DNA of 64,000 bases, taken from Paenibacillus macerans. GTDB lineage: Bacteria > Bacillota > Bacilli > Paenibacillales > Paenibacillaceae. The notes beneath the pieces are model-generated. The model was not told the DNA's origin. It searched no databases and saw nothing but the letters and a program-made list of their open reading frames with translations. Positions 51,744 through 60,110 of the stretch are shown here, piece after piece. Where the stretch lies: the NCBI RefSeq assembly GCF_023715465.1, contig NZ_JAMBOE010000016.1, positions 62,001-126,000 on the forward strand, read 5' to 3'. Position 1 is the first letter of the stretch; every line of letters begins with the position of its first letter. Both the position numbers and the translations under genes were made by a program.

Positions 51744-52439
51744 ATGGACCGAATGCAGTACCTCCGGGAAAATTTCGTGCATCCCCCCGTCGATTATGAG
51801 GAAGAGCTGCTGGAAGCGATCCGGACAGGCAACGAACAAGGAGCCAAGGATGCGCTGCGCAAAATCAACGAGCTGGAGGCCGCCGTGCTGGCCGTATATC
51901 CGCTTCGCTCGAAAAAAAATGCGCTCATCGCCTCGTGCACGTTGTTCACCCGGGCGATCATCAAAGGCGGCGTCGATCCGGAAATCGCCTTCCACCTCAG
52001 CGACAAGATCATTTTGGACATCGAAAAAATCGGGGATGTGGAGCGCCTCGTCCAGTTCGAATATGAGATGCTGGTACAATTCATTTCGATGGTTCGGCGG
52101 GAAAGGGAGGAATTGCCCTATTCCCATCTTGTCAACCTGGCGGTATATTATATCCGGCAAAATATTTTTGCAGACCTAAGCCTGCCGCAAATCGCGGCCC
52201 ATTTAAACGTCAATCCCAGCTATTTATCGGACCGGTTCGGCCGCGAGACCGGCATGTCCTTAACCCATTACGTCAACAGCCGAAAGATCGAAGAATCGAA
52301 GCATATGCTGCTGTACACGAACCGCCCAATCTCGGAAATCGCTTTTACGTTCAAGTTTTGCAGCCAAAGTTATTATACGCAGCTATTCAAAAAATTTACG
52401 GGAATGACTCCCAGGCAGTTCAGGACAAGCCGGGCGTAG
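51744..52439 (+). CDS. AraC-family regulator
   Basis: This 231-residue protein has a C-terminal AraC DNA-binding domain with two helix-turn-helix units (DLSLPQIAAHLNVNPSYLSDRFGRETGMSLTHYVNSRKIEESKHMLLYTNRPISEIAFTFKFCSQSYYTQLFKKFTGMTPRQFR). The first ~130 residues are helical, with LLEAIRTGNEQGAKDALRKIN and an SKKNALIASCTLFTRAIIKGGVDPEIAFHLSD block. This is the sensor region found in Paenibacillus AraC proteins that lack a cupin. GGTGGAGAGG precedes the ATG. It is divergent from the GH65 gene and is its likely activator. Confidence 0.88.
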   Translation: MDRMQYLRENFVHPPVDYEEELLEAIRTGNEQGAKDALRKINELEAAVLAVYPLRSKKNALIASCTLFTRAIIKGGVDPEIAFHLSDKIILDIEKIGDVERLVQFEYEMLVQFISMVRREREELPYSHLVNLAVYYIRQNIFADLSLPQIAAHLNVNPSYLSDRFGRETGMSLTHYVNSRKIEESKHMLLYTNRPISEIAFTFKFCSQSYYTQLFKKFTGMTPRQFRTSRA

Positions 52440-52554
52440 CTTCCTGCATCAGATTTGGAGATGGGTCGGCGGAAATCGCCGCCAAGGTTCAATTTATGCA
52501 TGAATCTATGATATAATCTAAAGCCAGTAGTGCGATTAATAATAAAGGATGGTA

Positions 52555-54195
52555 ATGCCTAACATGATCAGTACAAACGGTGTAACGCTCCGCTACGGAA
52601 AACGGGCACTTTTCGAAGATGTAAATATAAAGTTTACGCCAGGCAACTGCTATGGCCTGATCGGCGCGAACGGTGCGGGAAAATCGACGTTCCTGAAAAT
52701 TTTGTCCGGTGAAATCGAACCAAACCAGGGCGAAGTGTTTATGACGCCGGGGGAAAGACTCGCCGTGCTCAAGCAGAACCATTTCGAATACGACGAGTAT
52801 CCAGTGCTGGAGACGGTCATTATGGGCCACGGTAGACTTTATTCGATTATGAAAGAGAAGGACGCTTTGTACGCCAAAGCGGATTTCTCCGAAGAGGACG
52901 GCATGCGGGCCGGAGAATTGGAAGGCGAGTTCGCCGAGCTGAACGGTTGGGACGCCGAGCCGGACGCCGCTGCGATGTTGATCGGCCTCGGTATCCCGCG
53001 CGAGCTGCACGACAAGAAGATGGCCGAGCTGAGCGGCAACGAGAAGGTTCGCGTGCTGCTTGCTCAAGCTTTGTTCGGCAACCCGCAAAATCTGCTGCTC
53101 GACGAACCGACGAACCACTTGGACCTTGAATCGATTCAGTGGCTGGAAAACTTCCTGATGGATTATGAAGGCACCGTCATCGTCGTATCACACGATCGCC
53201 ACTTCCTGAACAAAGTGTGTACGCAAATCGCGGATATCGACTTCGGCAAAATCCAGATGTACGTCGGCAACTACGATTTCTGGTACGAATCGAGCCAGTT
53301 GGCGCAGCAATTGCAGCGGGACGCCAACAAGAAAAAGGAAGAGAAAATCAAGGAGCTGCAGGCGTTTATTCAGCGGTTTTCCGCCAACGCTTCGAAATCG
53401 AAGCAGGCGACCTCGCGGAAGAAGCAGCTCGACAAAATCACGCTGGAGGACATCCGTCCGTCCAACCGGAAATATCCGTTTCTGCACTTTAAAGCGGAGC
53501 GGGAAGCGGGCAAACAGCTGCTGACGGTCGACGGGCTGACGAAAACGGTGGAAGGCGAAAAGGTGCTGGAGGGCGTCAGCTTCGTCGTGAACAAAGGCGA
53601 CAAAATCGCTTTTGTAGGCCCGAACGGTCTGCCGAAAACGACGCTGTTCCAGGTCCTCATGGGCGAGCTGGAAGCGGACGGCGGGGAATACAGCTGGGGC
53701 GTAACGACTTCACAGGCTTATTTCCCGAAGGACAACTCCGAGTATTTTGACGGGGTGGAGCTCAATCTGGTCGACTGGCTGCGCCAATATTCGAACGATC
53801 AGGACGAAACGTTCCTGCGCGGCTTCCTGGGCCGGATGCTGTTCTCCGGCGAAGAAGCGCTGAAGAAGGCGAGCGTGTTGTCCGGGGGCGAAAAGGTGCG
53901 TTGTATGCTGGCAAAAATGATGCTGAACGGCGCCAACGTGCTGTTGTTCGATGAACCGACCAACCACCTTGACCTGGAATCGATCACCGCGCTCAACAAC
54001 GGGCTGATCGATTTTGACGGGACGATTTTGTTCACATCGCATGACCATCAGTTTATCCAGACGATCGCCAACCGCATCATCGAGATTACGCCAAACGGCA
54101 TCATTGATCGCGTCATGACGTACGATGAATATCTGGAAAGCGAAGAAATCCAGAACCTGCGCAAATCAATGTATCCGGAAGAGGTTAAAGCGTAA
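52555..54195 (+). CDS. ABC-F family ATPase (YkpA/YbiT-like)
   Basis: This ~546-residue soluble protein has two ABC ATPase domains and no membrane segments, as in ABC-F translation factors. Domain 1 has an intact Walker A (GANGAGKST), signature LSGNEKVRVLLAQAL and Walker B LLLDEPTNHLD. The linker has KKKEEKIKELQAFIQRFSANASKSKQATSRKKQLD. Domain 2 has signature LSGGEKVRCMLAKMM and LLFDEPTNHLD, but its Walker A reads GPNGLPKTT, with Pro for the usual Gly before Lys. Start ATGs at 52549, 52555 and 52564 are possible; AAAGGATGG favours 52555. A TTCAAT-18-TATAAT promoter lies at 52488-52517. Confidence 0.88.
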   Translation: MPNMISTNGVTLRYGKRALFEDVNIKFTPGNCYGLIGANGAGKSTFLKILSGEIEPNQGEVFMTPGERLAVLKQNHFEYDEYPVLETVIMGHGRLYSIMKEKDALYAKADFSEEDGMRAGELEGEFAELNGWDAEPDAAAMLIGLGIPRELHDKKMAELSGNEKVRVLLAQALFGNPQNLLLDEPTNHLDLESIQWLENFLMDYEGTVIVVSHDRHFLNKVCTQIADIDFGKIQMYVGNYDFWYESSQLAQQLQRDANKKKEEKIKELQAFIQRFSANASKSKQATSRKKQLDKITLEDIRPSNRKYPFLHFKAEREAGKQLLTVDGLTKTVEGEKVLEGVSFVVNKGDKIAFVGPNGLPKTTLFQVLMGELEADGGEYSWGVTTSQAYFPKDNSEYFDGVELNLVDWLRQYSNDQDETFLRGFLGRMLFSGEEALKKASVLSGGEKVRCMLAKMMLNGANVLLFDEPTNHLDLESITALNNGLIDFDGTILFTSHDHQFIQTIANRIIEITPNGIIDRVMTYDEYLESEEIQNLRKSMYPEEVKA

Positions 54196-54220
54196 GCAGT
54201 AGATTAGTTGTGAAATCAAG

Positions 54221-54263
54221 CCGTATGGGAGTCTGCGGACGCCTGTGCGGCTTTTTTTGTTTT
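54221..54263 (+). terminator. Intrinsic terminator
   Basis: AGCCGTATGGG pairs, with wobbles, with CGCCTGTGCGGCT and is followed by TTTTTTT. It ends the ABC-F gene. Confidence 0.75.
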
Positions 54264-54329
54264 GCGGGGAAAGTGGGGGAAGGCTACTGGTGGAGCGGAG
54301 TGTGTGCAGAGATGTGTGTGCAGAGATAA

Positions 54330-54353
54330 CGGTAAAAAAGGTTCTTATTTCGG
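54330..54353. repeat. Intergenic repeat CGGTAAAAAAGGTTCTTATT
   Basis: It is nearly identical to 4424-4447. The surrounding 54264-54410 stretch shows nothing else recognisable. Confidence 0.65.
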
Positions 54354-54411
54354 ACGGATGATGGGGATGGGCAAAATAAAGGTATTTTATGCGCGAAATG
54401 CGGCACGAAAA

Positions 54412-54434
54412 AAGGCACGGGGTTCCCGTGCCTT
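54412..54434 (-). terminator. Terminator of the small basic protein gene (minus strand)
   Basis: AAAGGCACGGG pairs with CCCGTGCCTTT. On the minus strand CTTTTTT follows. Confidence 0.75.
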
Positions 54435-54506
54435 TATGCGCTGCGGCAACTTTTTGCCGGGCGAATTGCCCTTAGCGCCGCCTTACGAACTACCCTACGA
54501 ACCACC

Positions 54507-54695
54507 CTACGAGCCGCCCGTACGGCGGCGCTGGTTGTTGGGCTTTTTGTTGTTTTGGCTTTTCAGCGTTTTGGTCTGAAAGCCATCCTTCATTCCCGGC
54601 TTACCTGCGGCATGCTGCTGCTGTTTTTTCTGGGCCAGCTTTTGCCGCATCGCTTCGGCCAAGTCGATTTTACGCGGTTCATTATTTTCGCTCAC
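54507..54695 (-). CDS. Small basic hypothetical protein
   Basis: This 62-residue protein starts (M)SENNEPRKIDLAEAMRQKLAQKKQQQHAA and ends with a basic, disordered tail (KKPNNQRRRTGGS). I do not recognise a family; its composition suggests nucleic-acid or ribosome contact. The GTG at 54695 is chosen because GAGGAG lies 9 bases upstream, whereas the ATG at 54704 abuts that site. It has its own terminator. Its last codons and downstream DNA contain three near-copies of a 12-base unit. Confidence 0.6.
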   Translation of the reverse strand: MSENNEPRKIDLAEAMRQKLAQKKQQQHAAGKPGMKDGFQTKTLKSQNNKKPNNQRRRTGGS

Positions 54696-54887
54696 GGTGA
54701 TCATCTCCTCGAAATTAGGAAAGGGGCTGTTCCTATTCTATACGTTTTTAAAAGTGTGTACAACGGGAATAATGAGCCTGAAGCGCTTTTGCCTCAGCCA
54801 ACACTGTTTCTCTGGACTTACACGAGGTTCATTTGATAGTATGATAAAACGTTTTTATTCCTGACTGGTTCGGGGGAGGTGCGGTAC

Positions 54888-55763
54888 TTGGTGGATGTAT
54901 ATGAAGATATTCGCAAAGGGGAACGCGGCGCTTGGGTCAGCATTGCCGCTTATTTGGTGTTGTCCACCTTCAAGCTGATCAGCGGTTTTTATTTTGCTTC
55001 AAGCGCGCTGCTTGCCGACGGGGTTAATAACTTGACGGACATTGTGGCGTCGGCGGCCGTGCTGATCGGGCTGAAAATTTCGCAAAAACCGCCGGATTCC
55101 GATCACGCTTATGGTCATTTCCGGGCCGAAACGATCGCCGCGTTGGTCGCTTCCTTTATTATGGCCATGGCCGGCATTCAAGTGATCATCGACGCGGTCC
55201 GCGCCCTGGCGGCCGGCAAACAAACCGAACCGGATATACGTTCGGCGCTGATCGCCCTGGTCTGCGCCGCCGCAATGGGCGGCGTCTATTGGTTCAACCG
55301 CCGGTTGGCCAGGCAGATCAACAATCAGGCGCTGATGGCGGCGGCCAAGGACAATTTATCCGACGCTCTGGTCAGCGTAGGGGCGGCCGTCGGCATTTTT
55401 GGGGCCCAATTCGGACTGCCTTGGCTGGATACCGTTGCCGCCATCGCTGTCGGCATATTGATTTGCAAGACGGCCTGGGACATTTTTCGCGATTCCACGC
55501 ACAATTTGACGGATGGATTTGATGAAAAAGAACTGGGCGATCTGCGCAGCACCATCTCACGAATTCCCGGAGTAGAGGGGATTAGGGACTTAAAAGCCCG
55601 TGTGCACGGAAATCATGTGCTCGTAGACGTCGTCATTGAAGTGGAACCTCATCTGACGGTTATTGAAAGCCATGAAATCAGCGACCGCGTGGAGGAGCGG
55701 ATGCGGCGAATCCAAAACGTGATGCATGTCCATGTGCATGTGGAGCCGAAGGGAACGGCCTGA
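54888..55763 (+). CDS. Cation diffusion facilitator (CDF) metal exporter
   Basis: This ~291-residue protein has six membrane helices. Metal-site motifs are ALLADGVNNLTDI (helix 2: the common HSxxD becomes DGVNNLTD) and AAKDNLSDALVS (helix 5: DNxxD). A C-terminal cytoplasmic domain rich in histidine follows (MHVHVHVE). The DxxxD rather than HxxxD arrangement fits the manganese-type CDF group (MneP/MntE-like); that is inference. A TTG at 54888 or GTG at 54891 follows GGGGGAGG; a GTG at 54879 lies inside that site. Confidence 0.88.
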   Translation: MVDVYEDIRKGERGAWVSIAAYLVLSTFKLISGFYFASSALLADGVNNLTDIVASAAVLIGLKISQKPPDSDHAYGHFRAETIAALVASFIMAMAGIQVIIDAVRALAAGKQTEPDIRSALIALVCAAAMGGVYWFNRRLARQINNQALMAAAKDNLSDALVSVGAAVGIFGAQFGLPWLDTVAAIAVGILICKTAWDIFRDSTHNLTDGFDEKELGDLRSTISRIPGVEGIRDLKARVHGNHVLVDVVIEVEPHLTVIESHEISDRVEERMRRIQNVMHVHVHVEPKGTA

Positions 55764-55854
55764 TCGGCGTGAATTGCGGTAAATACATATTTTGTTTATG
55801 CGGTCAAGCGGTCGCCGTCTGATCAGGGAATTGGTCAGCATTTTAGAAGAACAG

Positions 55855-55912
55855 CCGGGACGGGTTTTTGTATGGAAATCACCATACGGGAACCTGTTTC
55901 GGTTGTTTTTTT
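55855..55912 (+). terminator. Long intrinsic terminator after the CDF gene
   Basis: About 21 base pairs form between CCGGGACGGGTTTTTGTATGG and the later strand ending CCTGTTTCGG (with G-U pairs), followed by TTTTTTT. Confidence 0.75.
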
Positions 55913-55936
55913 GTCCGTTAGAGCAGCGTCCAAAGT
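55913..55936. repeat. 24-bp exact repeat, copy 2
   Basis: It is identical to 1074-1097. The remaining gap to the NlpC/P60 gene shows no gene; a TTCAGA-17-TATAAT promoter lies at 56269-56297. Confidence 0.75.
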
Positions 55937-56268
55937 AGAAGTCAGAGCCATTAAAGGATGCCATCCGGCGTTTTTCTTAGAGATAGCACGCGACGGTAAA
56001 TAGGGATGAACCCGCTTCCGAGGGCTCCCAACAAACGTCCTAAAACATAGTTCTTTTGGGAAAAAATCTAAATATAACCATGTGCTATTTTCCGTATCGT
56101 AATAAAATGGTCCGCAAGTCAACGCCCCCAACGAGTGGCGAGATTGTTGGCGGCTTCTCACCGGTTGGGTAGAACGCGAAATAAATAGGACATGTGCCTC
56201 TTTTATTAGTGGACAACTTAGGAAAAATGTCTTTGAATGCGCTTTCCCATAATGTGAGAATCGACCGA

Positions 56269-56297
56269 TTCAGACATCTTTCGACAAGGGATATAAT
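56269..56297 (+). promoter_or_regulatory. Promoter of the NlpC/P60 gene
   Basis: TATAAT at 56292-56297 is consensus; TTCAGA at 56269-56274 is a weak -35, 17 bases away. The start codon is 75 bases downstream. Confidence 0.5.
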
Positions 56298-56371
56298 GGG
56301 GGCAAGTCCAAAAGAAAGGAGAAATGAACTAGAACTAGAGACAGCAAGAATTACACAAGGAGGCACAATCT

Positions 56372-57166
56372 ATGAAACGAAGCGTCACGATTGCTTTATT
56401 GAGCGCCATTTTACTATCTTCCTATACAGCATTACCAAATCAAGCATCCGCATCCGCGTCGGCAACCGCCGCGTCGGTTACCAAAGGACATATCAACAAT
56501 GGGGTGAATTTGCGCACCAAGCCGTCCCTTTCCGGGAAGGTGGTCGGCCTGGTGAATAAAGGCGCCGAAGTCACCGTTTTGGGGCGAAGCACCAAGTACT
56601 TCTATAAGGTGAAGACGCAAGGCGGAACGGTCGGTTATGTCAGCGCAAACCCGAAATACATTACGGTTTCCTCCGGCTCATCCGCTCCGGCGCCTAAGCC
56701 AAAGCCTGGGACTTCGGGGACCGTGAGCCAGCAAATCGAGCAGGTGATTCAAACCGGCATGAAGTATCTCGGGACGCCGTACGAGTTCGGTTCGAACCGG
56801 AATACGACGGCGACGTTTGATTGCTCCGATTTCGTCAGACAAGCCTATAAGGAGGCGCTCGGCCTAACCTTGCCGTCCGACTCGCGCAAACAGGGCGCCT
56901 GGATCAAGGACAACGGTACGGCCGTTTACAACATCGGCAGCCTGAAGCGGGGCGATCTTGTTTTCTTCATGAGCTACAAAGGTTCGAAGGCTTCCGACTA
57001 CGCGGGCATCAATAAGCAAAGCCAGCGGATTACGCATGTGGCGATATATCTCGGCAACGGACAACTGCTTCATACTTATTCGACCAAGTCGGGCGGCGTA
57101 AAGGTAGACCAGCTTGACGGAGCGTGGGTGCACCGCTTTATGTTTGGCGGAAGCGTCCTGAAATAA
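56372..57166 (+). CDS. Secreted NlpC/P60 cell-wall hydrolase with SH3b domain
   Basis: This 264-residue protein has a signal peptide (MKRSVTIALLSAILLSSYTALPNQASA). A bacterial SH3 domain at about 35-105 (VNLRTKPSLSGKVVGLVNKGAEVTVLG) binds wall peptides. After a Pro/Lys linker comes an NlpC/P60 peptidase with catalytic Cys151 in FDCSDFV, His in THVAIYLGNG and a third polar residue in LLHTYS. It should cut peptidoglycan stem peptides during growth or division. AAGGAGG lies ahead of the ATG. It is a single-gene unit. Confidence 0.93.
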   Translation: MKRSVTIALLSAILLSSYTALPNQASASASATAASVTKGHINNGVNLRTKPSLSGKVVGLVNKGAEVTVLGRSTKYFYKVKTQGGTVGYVSANPKYITVSSGSSAPAPKPKPGTSGTVSQQIEQVIQTGMKYLGTPYEFGSNRNTTATFDCSDFVRQAYKEALGLTLPSDSRKQGAWIKDNGTAVYNIGSLKRGDLVFFMSYKGSKASDYAGINKQSQRITHVAIYLGNGQLLHTYSTKSGGVKVDQLDGAWVHRFMFGGSVLK

Positions 57167-57365
57167 GCGGCGCACTGCAGGCCGCCTTTCCGGATCCATA
57201 AATTTTTCGGCCCTTTCTTACACGAAGAAGGGGCCGATTCGTATTACGGCACTAACAGATCTGCCCCCACATGATAACCATCCTCAGCTCATAGATTGAA
57301 TTATGGCATGGTTGCCCGGACCGCCGGGGAATTTGGATCATGGGAGCGAAAGCGAGGGGACGGAT

Positions 57366-57950
57366 ATGATTTGGGAAATCAGCGTGGCTTGTATAGCGGC
57401 GGCCTTTGCGGTGATTGCCGTTTTTTTGGCGAGAGCCTTGAGGACGGCGGAACGTTCGATGCGGCAAGCGGCAGAAACGTTAAATGTAATGCACAACACG
57501 GTTGCCGATTTAAGCTCGGACGTCAAGCAGCTTGTGCATCAGGCGAATGATCTTGCCGCCGATGCGCAGCGTCAATTGAAGCTGCTGGAACCGGTGCTGG
57601 AAGCGGTACACCTGACCGGTGAAGCATTGGGCGAGACGGCCCTGACGGCCAAACAGGTGTCTGCGGCGCTTGCCGGCATTCTTCGCAGCCGCTCCAAAAC
57701 AGCCAAAGCTTCGGCAGCAGCCTCCAACGCCAAAGCGCCGGAGCCGGAGCCGCGGAAGGGGGCGAATGGTCCAGCAAGCAGTCCGGCAAACGGCCAGTCA
57801 AATGGCCAAACAAACAGCCAGACCAATGGCCAGACAACCGCCCAGGCCGATCCGGCCATGGCCGAAAAGGGAACGGACGCCGGATCCGAGGCCGGCTGGG
57901 TCAAATGGGCGGATATTGCCGCCGAGATGTGGCAGAAATACCGGAGTTGA
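57366..57950 (+). CDS. DUF948 protein (YtxG-like)
   Basis: This 194-residue protein has one N-terminal membrane helix (IWEISVACIAAAFAVIAVFLARAL). A long amphipathic helix with no breaks follows (LRTAERSMRQAAETLNVMHNTVADLSSDVKQLVHQANDLAADAQRQLKLLEPVLEAV), the DUF948 signature. The C-terminal third is low-complexity, with QSNGQ/TNSQ/TNGQTTAQ repeats. In Bacillus such proteins are often part of the general stress response, which fits its place just ahead of the SigB cassette. The ATG at 57366 follows GAGGGGA by about 6 bases; the longer frame lacks a site. Confidence 0.8.
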   Translation: MIWEISVACIAAAFAVIAVFLARALRTAERSMRQAAETLNVMHNTVADLSSDVKQLVHQANDLAADAQRQLKLLEPVLEAVHLTGEALGETALTAKQVSAALAGILRSRSKTAKASAAASNAKAPEPEPRKGANGPASSPANGQSNGQTNSQTNGQTTAQADPAMAEKGTDAGSEAGWVKWADIAAEMWQKYRS

Positions 57951-57994
57951 CTAGGTGGAACATGACACCCTGAAGCCATCCGGCATTTTTTTCG

Positions 57995-58020
57995 GTTTCA
58001 ATCCGCAGCCGAGCGGGTAA
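57995..58020 (+). promoter_or_regulatory. SigB-like promoter of the REC-PP2C gene
   Basis: GTTTCA at 57995-58000 and GGGTAA at 58015-58020 are 14 bases apart, close to the SigB consensus GTTTAA-N13-15-GGGTAT. The start codon is 41 bases downstream. Confidence 0.6.
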
Positions 58021-58060
58021 TGTAAACGAGTGGTTCGCTATATTTTTAGGGGAGAAATAT

Positions 58061-59215
58061 ATGAGAATTCTAATTGTCGACGATAATCCGACCAACATAA
58101 TCATCATTCGGGAAATTCTGAAAAAAGAAAAATACCGCAACACCGTGTCCGTCTCCTCCACGAAGGAGATGTTTGAACGTTTGGGGGTGCGAAGTCTGGA
58201 GCGGATCGAGGAGAGCGGCCCGTCCGACATCGATTTGATTTTGCTGGATATGATGATGCCCGAAATGGATGGGCTTGAGGCGTGCCGGCTGCTGCAACGG
58301 TCCGAGCATTTGAAGGAAATTCCGATCATCATGGTTACGGCGATCGGAGATTCGAACAAGCTGGCGGAAGCGTTGGACGCGGGGGCGAATGACTATGTCA
58401 TCAAACCTATTAACAAGGTGGAACTGATGGCCCGAATCCGTACGGCGTTGCGGCTGAAGCTGGAAAAAGACTGGCACAGGAACCGGGACCAGCGGATTCA
58501 GGAGGAATTGAAGCTGGCGGCGCTTGTGCAGAATGCCGTGCTCAGCACCCCGATTCATGATCAACATTTTGAAATCGATGCCATCTATAAGCCTTCCAAT
58601 GAATTGGCGGGGGATTTGTATGCCTGGTATTCGCTTGGCGAAGGAAGGTACGGGATTATTTTGCTGGACATGATGGGGCATGGCATTTCCTCGTCGTTGT
58701 TCTGCATGTTTATCTCCTCGGTCATGAAGGACACCGTTCATAACTATGTCGAGCCGGAAAAAGTCATTCAGGAATTAAACCGGCAATTTAACCAATTACA
58801 TATCGTAAGCAAGCTTATTCAATATTATTTTACGGCGATTTATCTTGTGGTGGATACACGGCGAAAAAAAATCGACTACGTGAATGCGGGGCATCCGCCG
58901 GCGTTGTTCTACAAGCATGACGGGTCGCTCGTCAAGATGGACCGGATCGGCCCGCCGGTCGGTTTGTTTGACGAAATGGAGGTGCATCCTCAAACGCTCT
59001 ATTACGAAGAGGGCGGGCATATCGTGCTTTATACGGACGGTCTGGCCGACGCGCAAAGAGGCACCTTGGAGGAGCGCCAGGCCTGGCTGGAAGATTCGCT
59101 GAAGGGCAGCGGCCATCGCTTCAACCGGGAGGAAATGAACCGGCTGTTTTTTGACGAAGGTTTGCCGCGCGAGCGGGAAGACGACAAATGCCTCGTTTGG
59201 ATCTACTTGAAATGA
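58061..59215 (+). CDS. Response regulator fused to PP2C phosphatase (RsbU/RsbP-like)
   Basis: This 384-residue protein has an N-terminal receiver domain (VDDNP, phosphorylation site Asp63 in LLDMMMPEMDG, VTA and KPINK motifs). A helical linker (about 125-170, coiled-coil-like) leads to a SpoIIE-type PP2C phosphatase domain (LAGDLYAWYSLGEGRYGIILLDMMGHGISSSLF, VNAGHPPALFY, LYTDGLADAQRG, DDKCLVWI). It should dephosphorylate the RsbV-like protein encoded next when its receiver is phosphorylated, linking an unknown kinase to SigB. A GGGGAG site precedes the ATG. Confidence 0.93.
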   Translation: MRILIVDDNPTNIIIIREILKKEKYRNTVSVSSTKEMFERLGVRSLERIEESGPSDIDLILLDMMMPEMDGLEACRLLQRSEHLKEIPIIMVTAIGDSNKLAEALDAGANDYVIKPINKVELMARIRTALRLKLEKDWHRNRDQRIQEELKLAALVQNAVLSTPIHDQHFEIDAIYKPSNELAGDLYAWYSLGEGRYGIILLDMMGHGISSSLFCMFISSVMKDTVHNYVEPEKVIQELNRQFNQLHIVSKLIQYYFTAIYLVVDTRRKKIDYVNAGHPPALFYKHDGSLVKMDRIGPPVGLFDEMEVHPQTLYYEEGGHIVLYTDGLADAQRGTLEERQAWLEDSLKGSGHRFNREEMNRLFFDEGLPREREDDKCLVWIYLK

Positions 59216-59238
59216 GGCGCAGGAGGGCGGCCTTTTTT

Positions 59239-59264
59239 GTTTCAGTTCCGGACATGCTGGGTTA
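59239..59264 (+). promoter_or_regulatory. SigB-like promoter of rsbV
   Basis: GTTTCA at 59239-59244 and GGGTTA at 59259-59264 are 14 bases apart, the same -35 hexamer and spacing as upstream of the phosphatase gene. Confidence 0.6.
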
Positions 59265-59302
59265 TCTTGTAGTAAGAAAACTTATTTCAGGAGAGAGTAG
59301 CG

Positions 59303-59629
59303 ATGAATACGAGAAAAAGTGAAAAGTTTTCCGCAACGCCGCAATTTGAAAATGGGGTACGCACTGTATTTTTGCGCGGAGAGCTCGATTTGTCCGTTGC
59401 TCCCGATTTGCGGAAAGTGCTGGAACCTCTGGTAGGGAACGATGATGAGGATCTGATCATTAATTTGAAGGAGCTAAAATACATCGACAGTACCGGCATC
59501 GGGATTCTGCTGTCCATTTTGAAGGCAAGACAAGGGATGTCCGGCCGATTTTTCGTCAGTGAAATCCCCGATCACATTCGCAAGCTGTTTGAATTGACCG
59601 GGATTGCGAAATTTTTTGCGGAACAGTAG
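59303..59629 (+). CDS. rsbV: Anti-sigma factor antagonist (RsbV-like)
   Basis: This 108-residue STAS-domain protein has the conserved phosphorylatable Ser63 in LKYIDSTGIGILLS. In its unphosphorylated form it binds the anti-sigma kinase RsbW and frees SigB. The N-terminal strand VRTVFLRGELDLSVAPDLRKVLEPL and the end FELTGIAKFF complete the fold. AGGAGAGAG lies ahead of the ATG. It starts 87 bases after the phosphatase gene, behind its own SigB-like promoter. Confidence 0.95.
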   Translation: MNTRKSEKFSATPQFENGVRTVFLRGELDLSVAPDLRKVLEPLVGNDDEDLIINLKELKYIDSTGIGILLSILKARQGMSGRFFVSEIPDHIRKLFELTGIAKFFAEQ

Positions 59630-59657
59630 ATTCCCACTAAGGAAAGGATCGAGTATC

Positions 59658-60110
59658 ATGATAGAGGAAGCAGAGAGAATCATCATCAATTTGCCGGCAA
59701 CCGCGGAATACGTGGATATCGTCAGGTTAAATTTGTATGGTGTAGCCTCGAAAATGGGGTTTTCATACGAACAAATCGAAGATATGAAAGTAGCCGTGTC
59801 CGAGGCCTGCAACAATTCCGTGCTTTACGCTTATAAGCAGGAAGCGGGGATGATGGAAGTCACGTTCGAAGTTTTGGCCGATGCTTTGTCGATTACGGTC
59901 AGAGACGAAGGGAAGAGCTTTGAACCGTGGGGCAGACCGGGAAATCGCGTCAGCTTGCATGATAAAGAGCTAAGCGAGGTGACGGTTGGCGGATTGGGCT
60001 TCTATTTGATGCAGGCGCTGATGGATGATGTCATTGTGGAGAGCGAAATCGGACATGGAACGAAGGTGACGATGCTGCGCCGGATCCAGAAGAGCGAGGA
60101 GAAAGTATGA
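59658..60110 (+). CDS. rsbW: Anti-sigma factor serine kinase (RsbW-like)
   Basis: This 150-residue kinase of the GHKL fold has EDMKVAVSEACNNSVLYAY (N box), SITVRDEGKSFEP (G1) and GGLGFYLMQALMDDV (G2). It binds and holds SigB and phosphorylates RsbV at Ser63. The ATG at 59658 is chosen; the earlier in-frame part overlaps rsbV and has no site. Its stop overlaps the sigB start by 4 bases (ATGA), giving equal production of the anti-sigma factor and its target. Confidence 0.94.
   Translation: MIEEAERIIINLPATAEYVDIVRLNLYGVASKMGFSYEQIEDMKVAVSEACNNSVLYAYKQEAGMMEVTFEVLADALSITVRDEGKSFEPWGRPGNRVSLHDKELSEVTVGGLGFYLMQALMDDVIVESEIGHGTKVTMLRRIQKSEEKV

Noticed and set aside
54262..54579. Plus-strand frame with PYEPPYEPP repeats
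   Set aside because: It is opposite the small basic protein gene and its terminator, lacks a convincing ribosome site, and the repeat is a 12-base DNA tandem at the end of that gene.
57207..57242. Hairpin after the NlpC/P60 gene as a terminator
   Set aside because: The stem CGGCCCTTTCTT/GAAGAAGGGGCCG is good but no T-run follows, so I did not list it.
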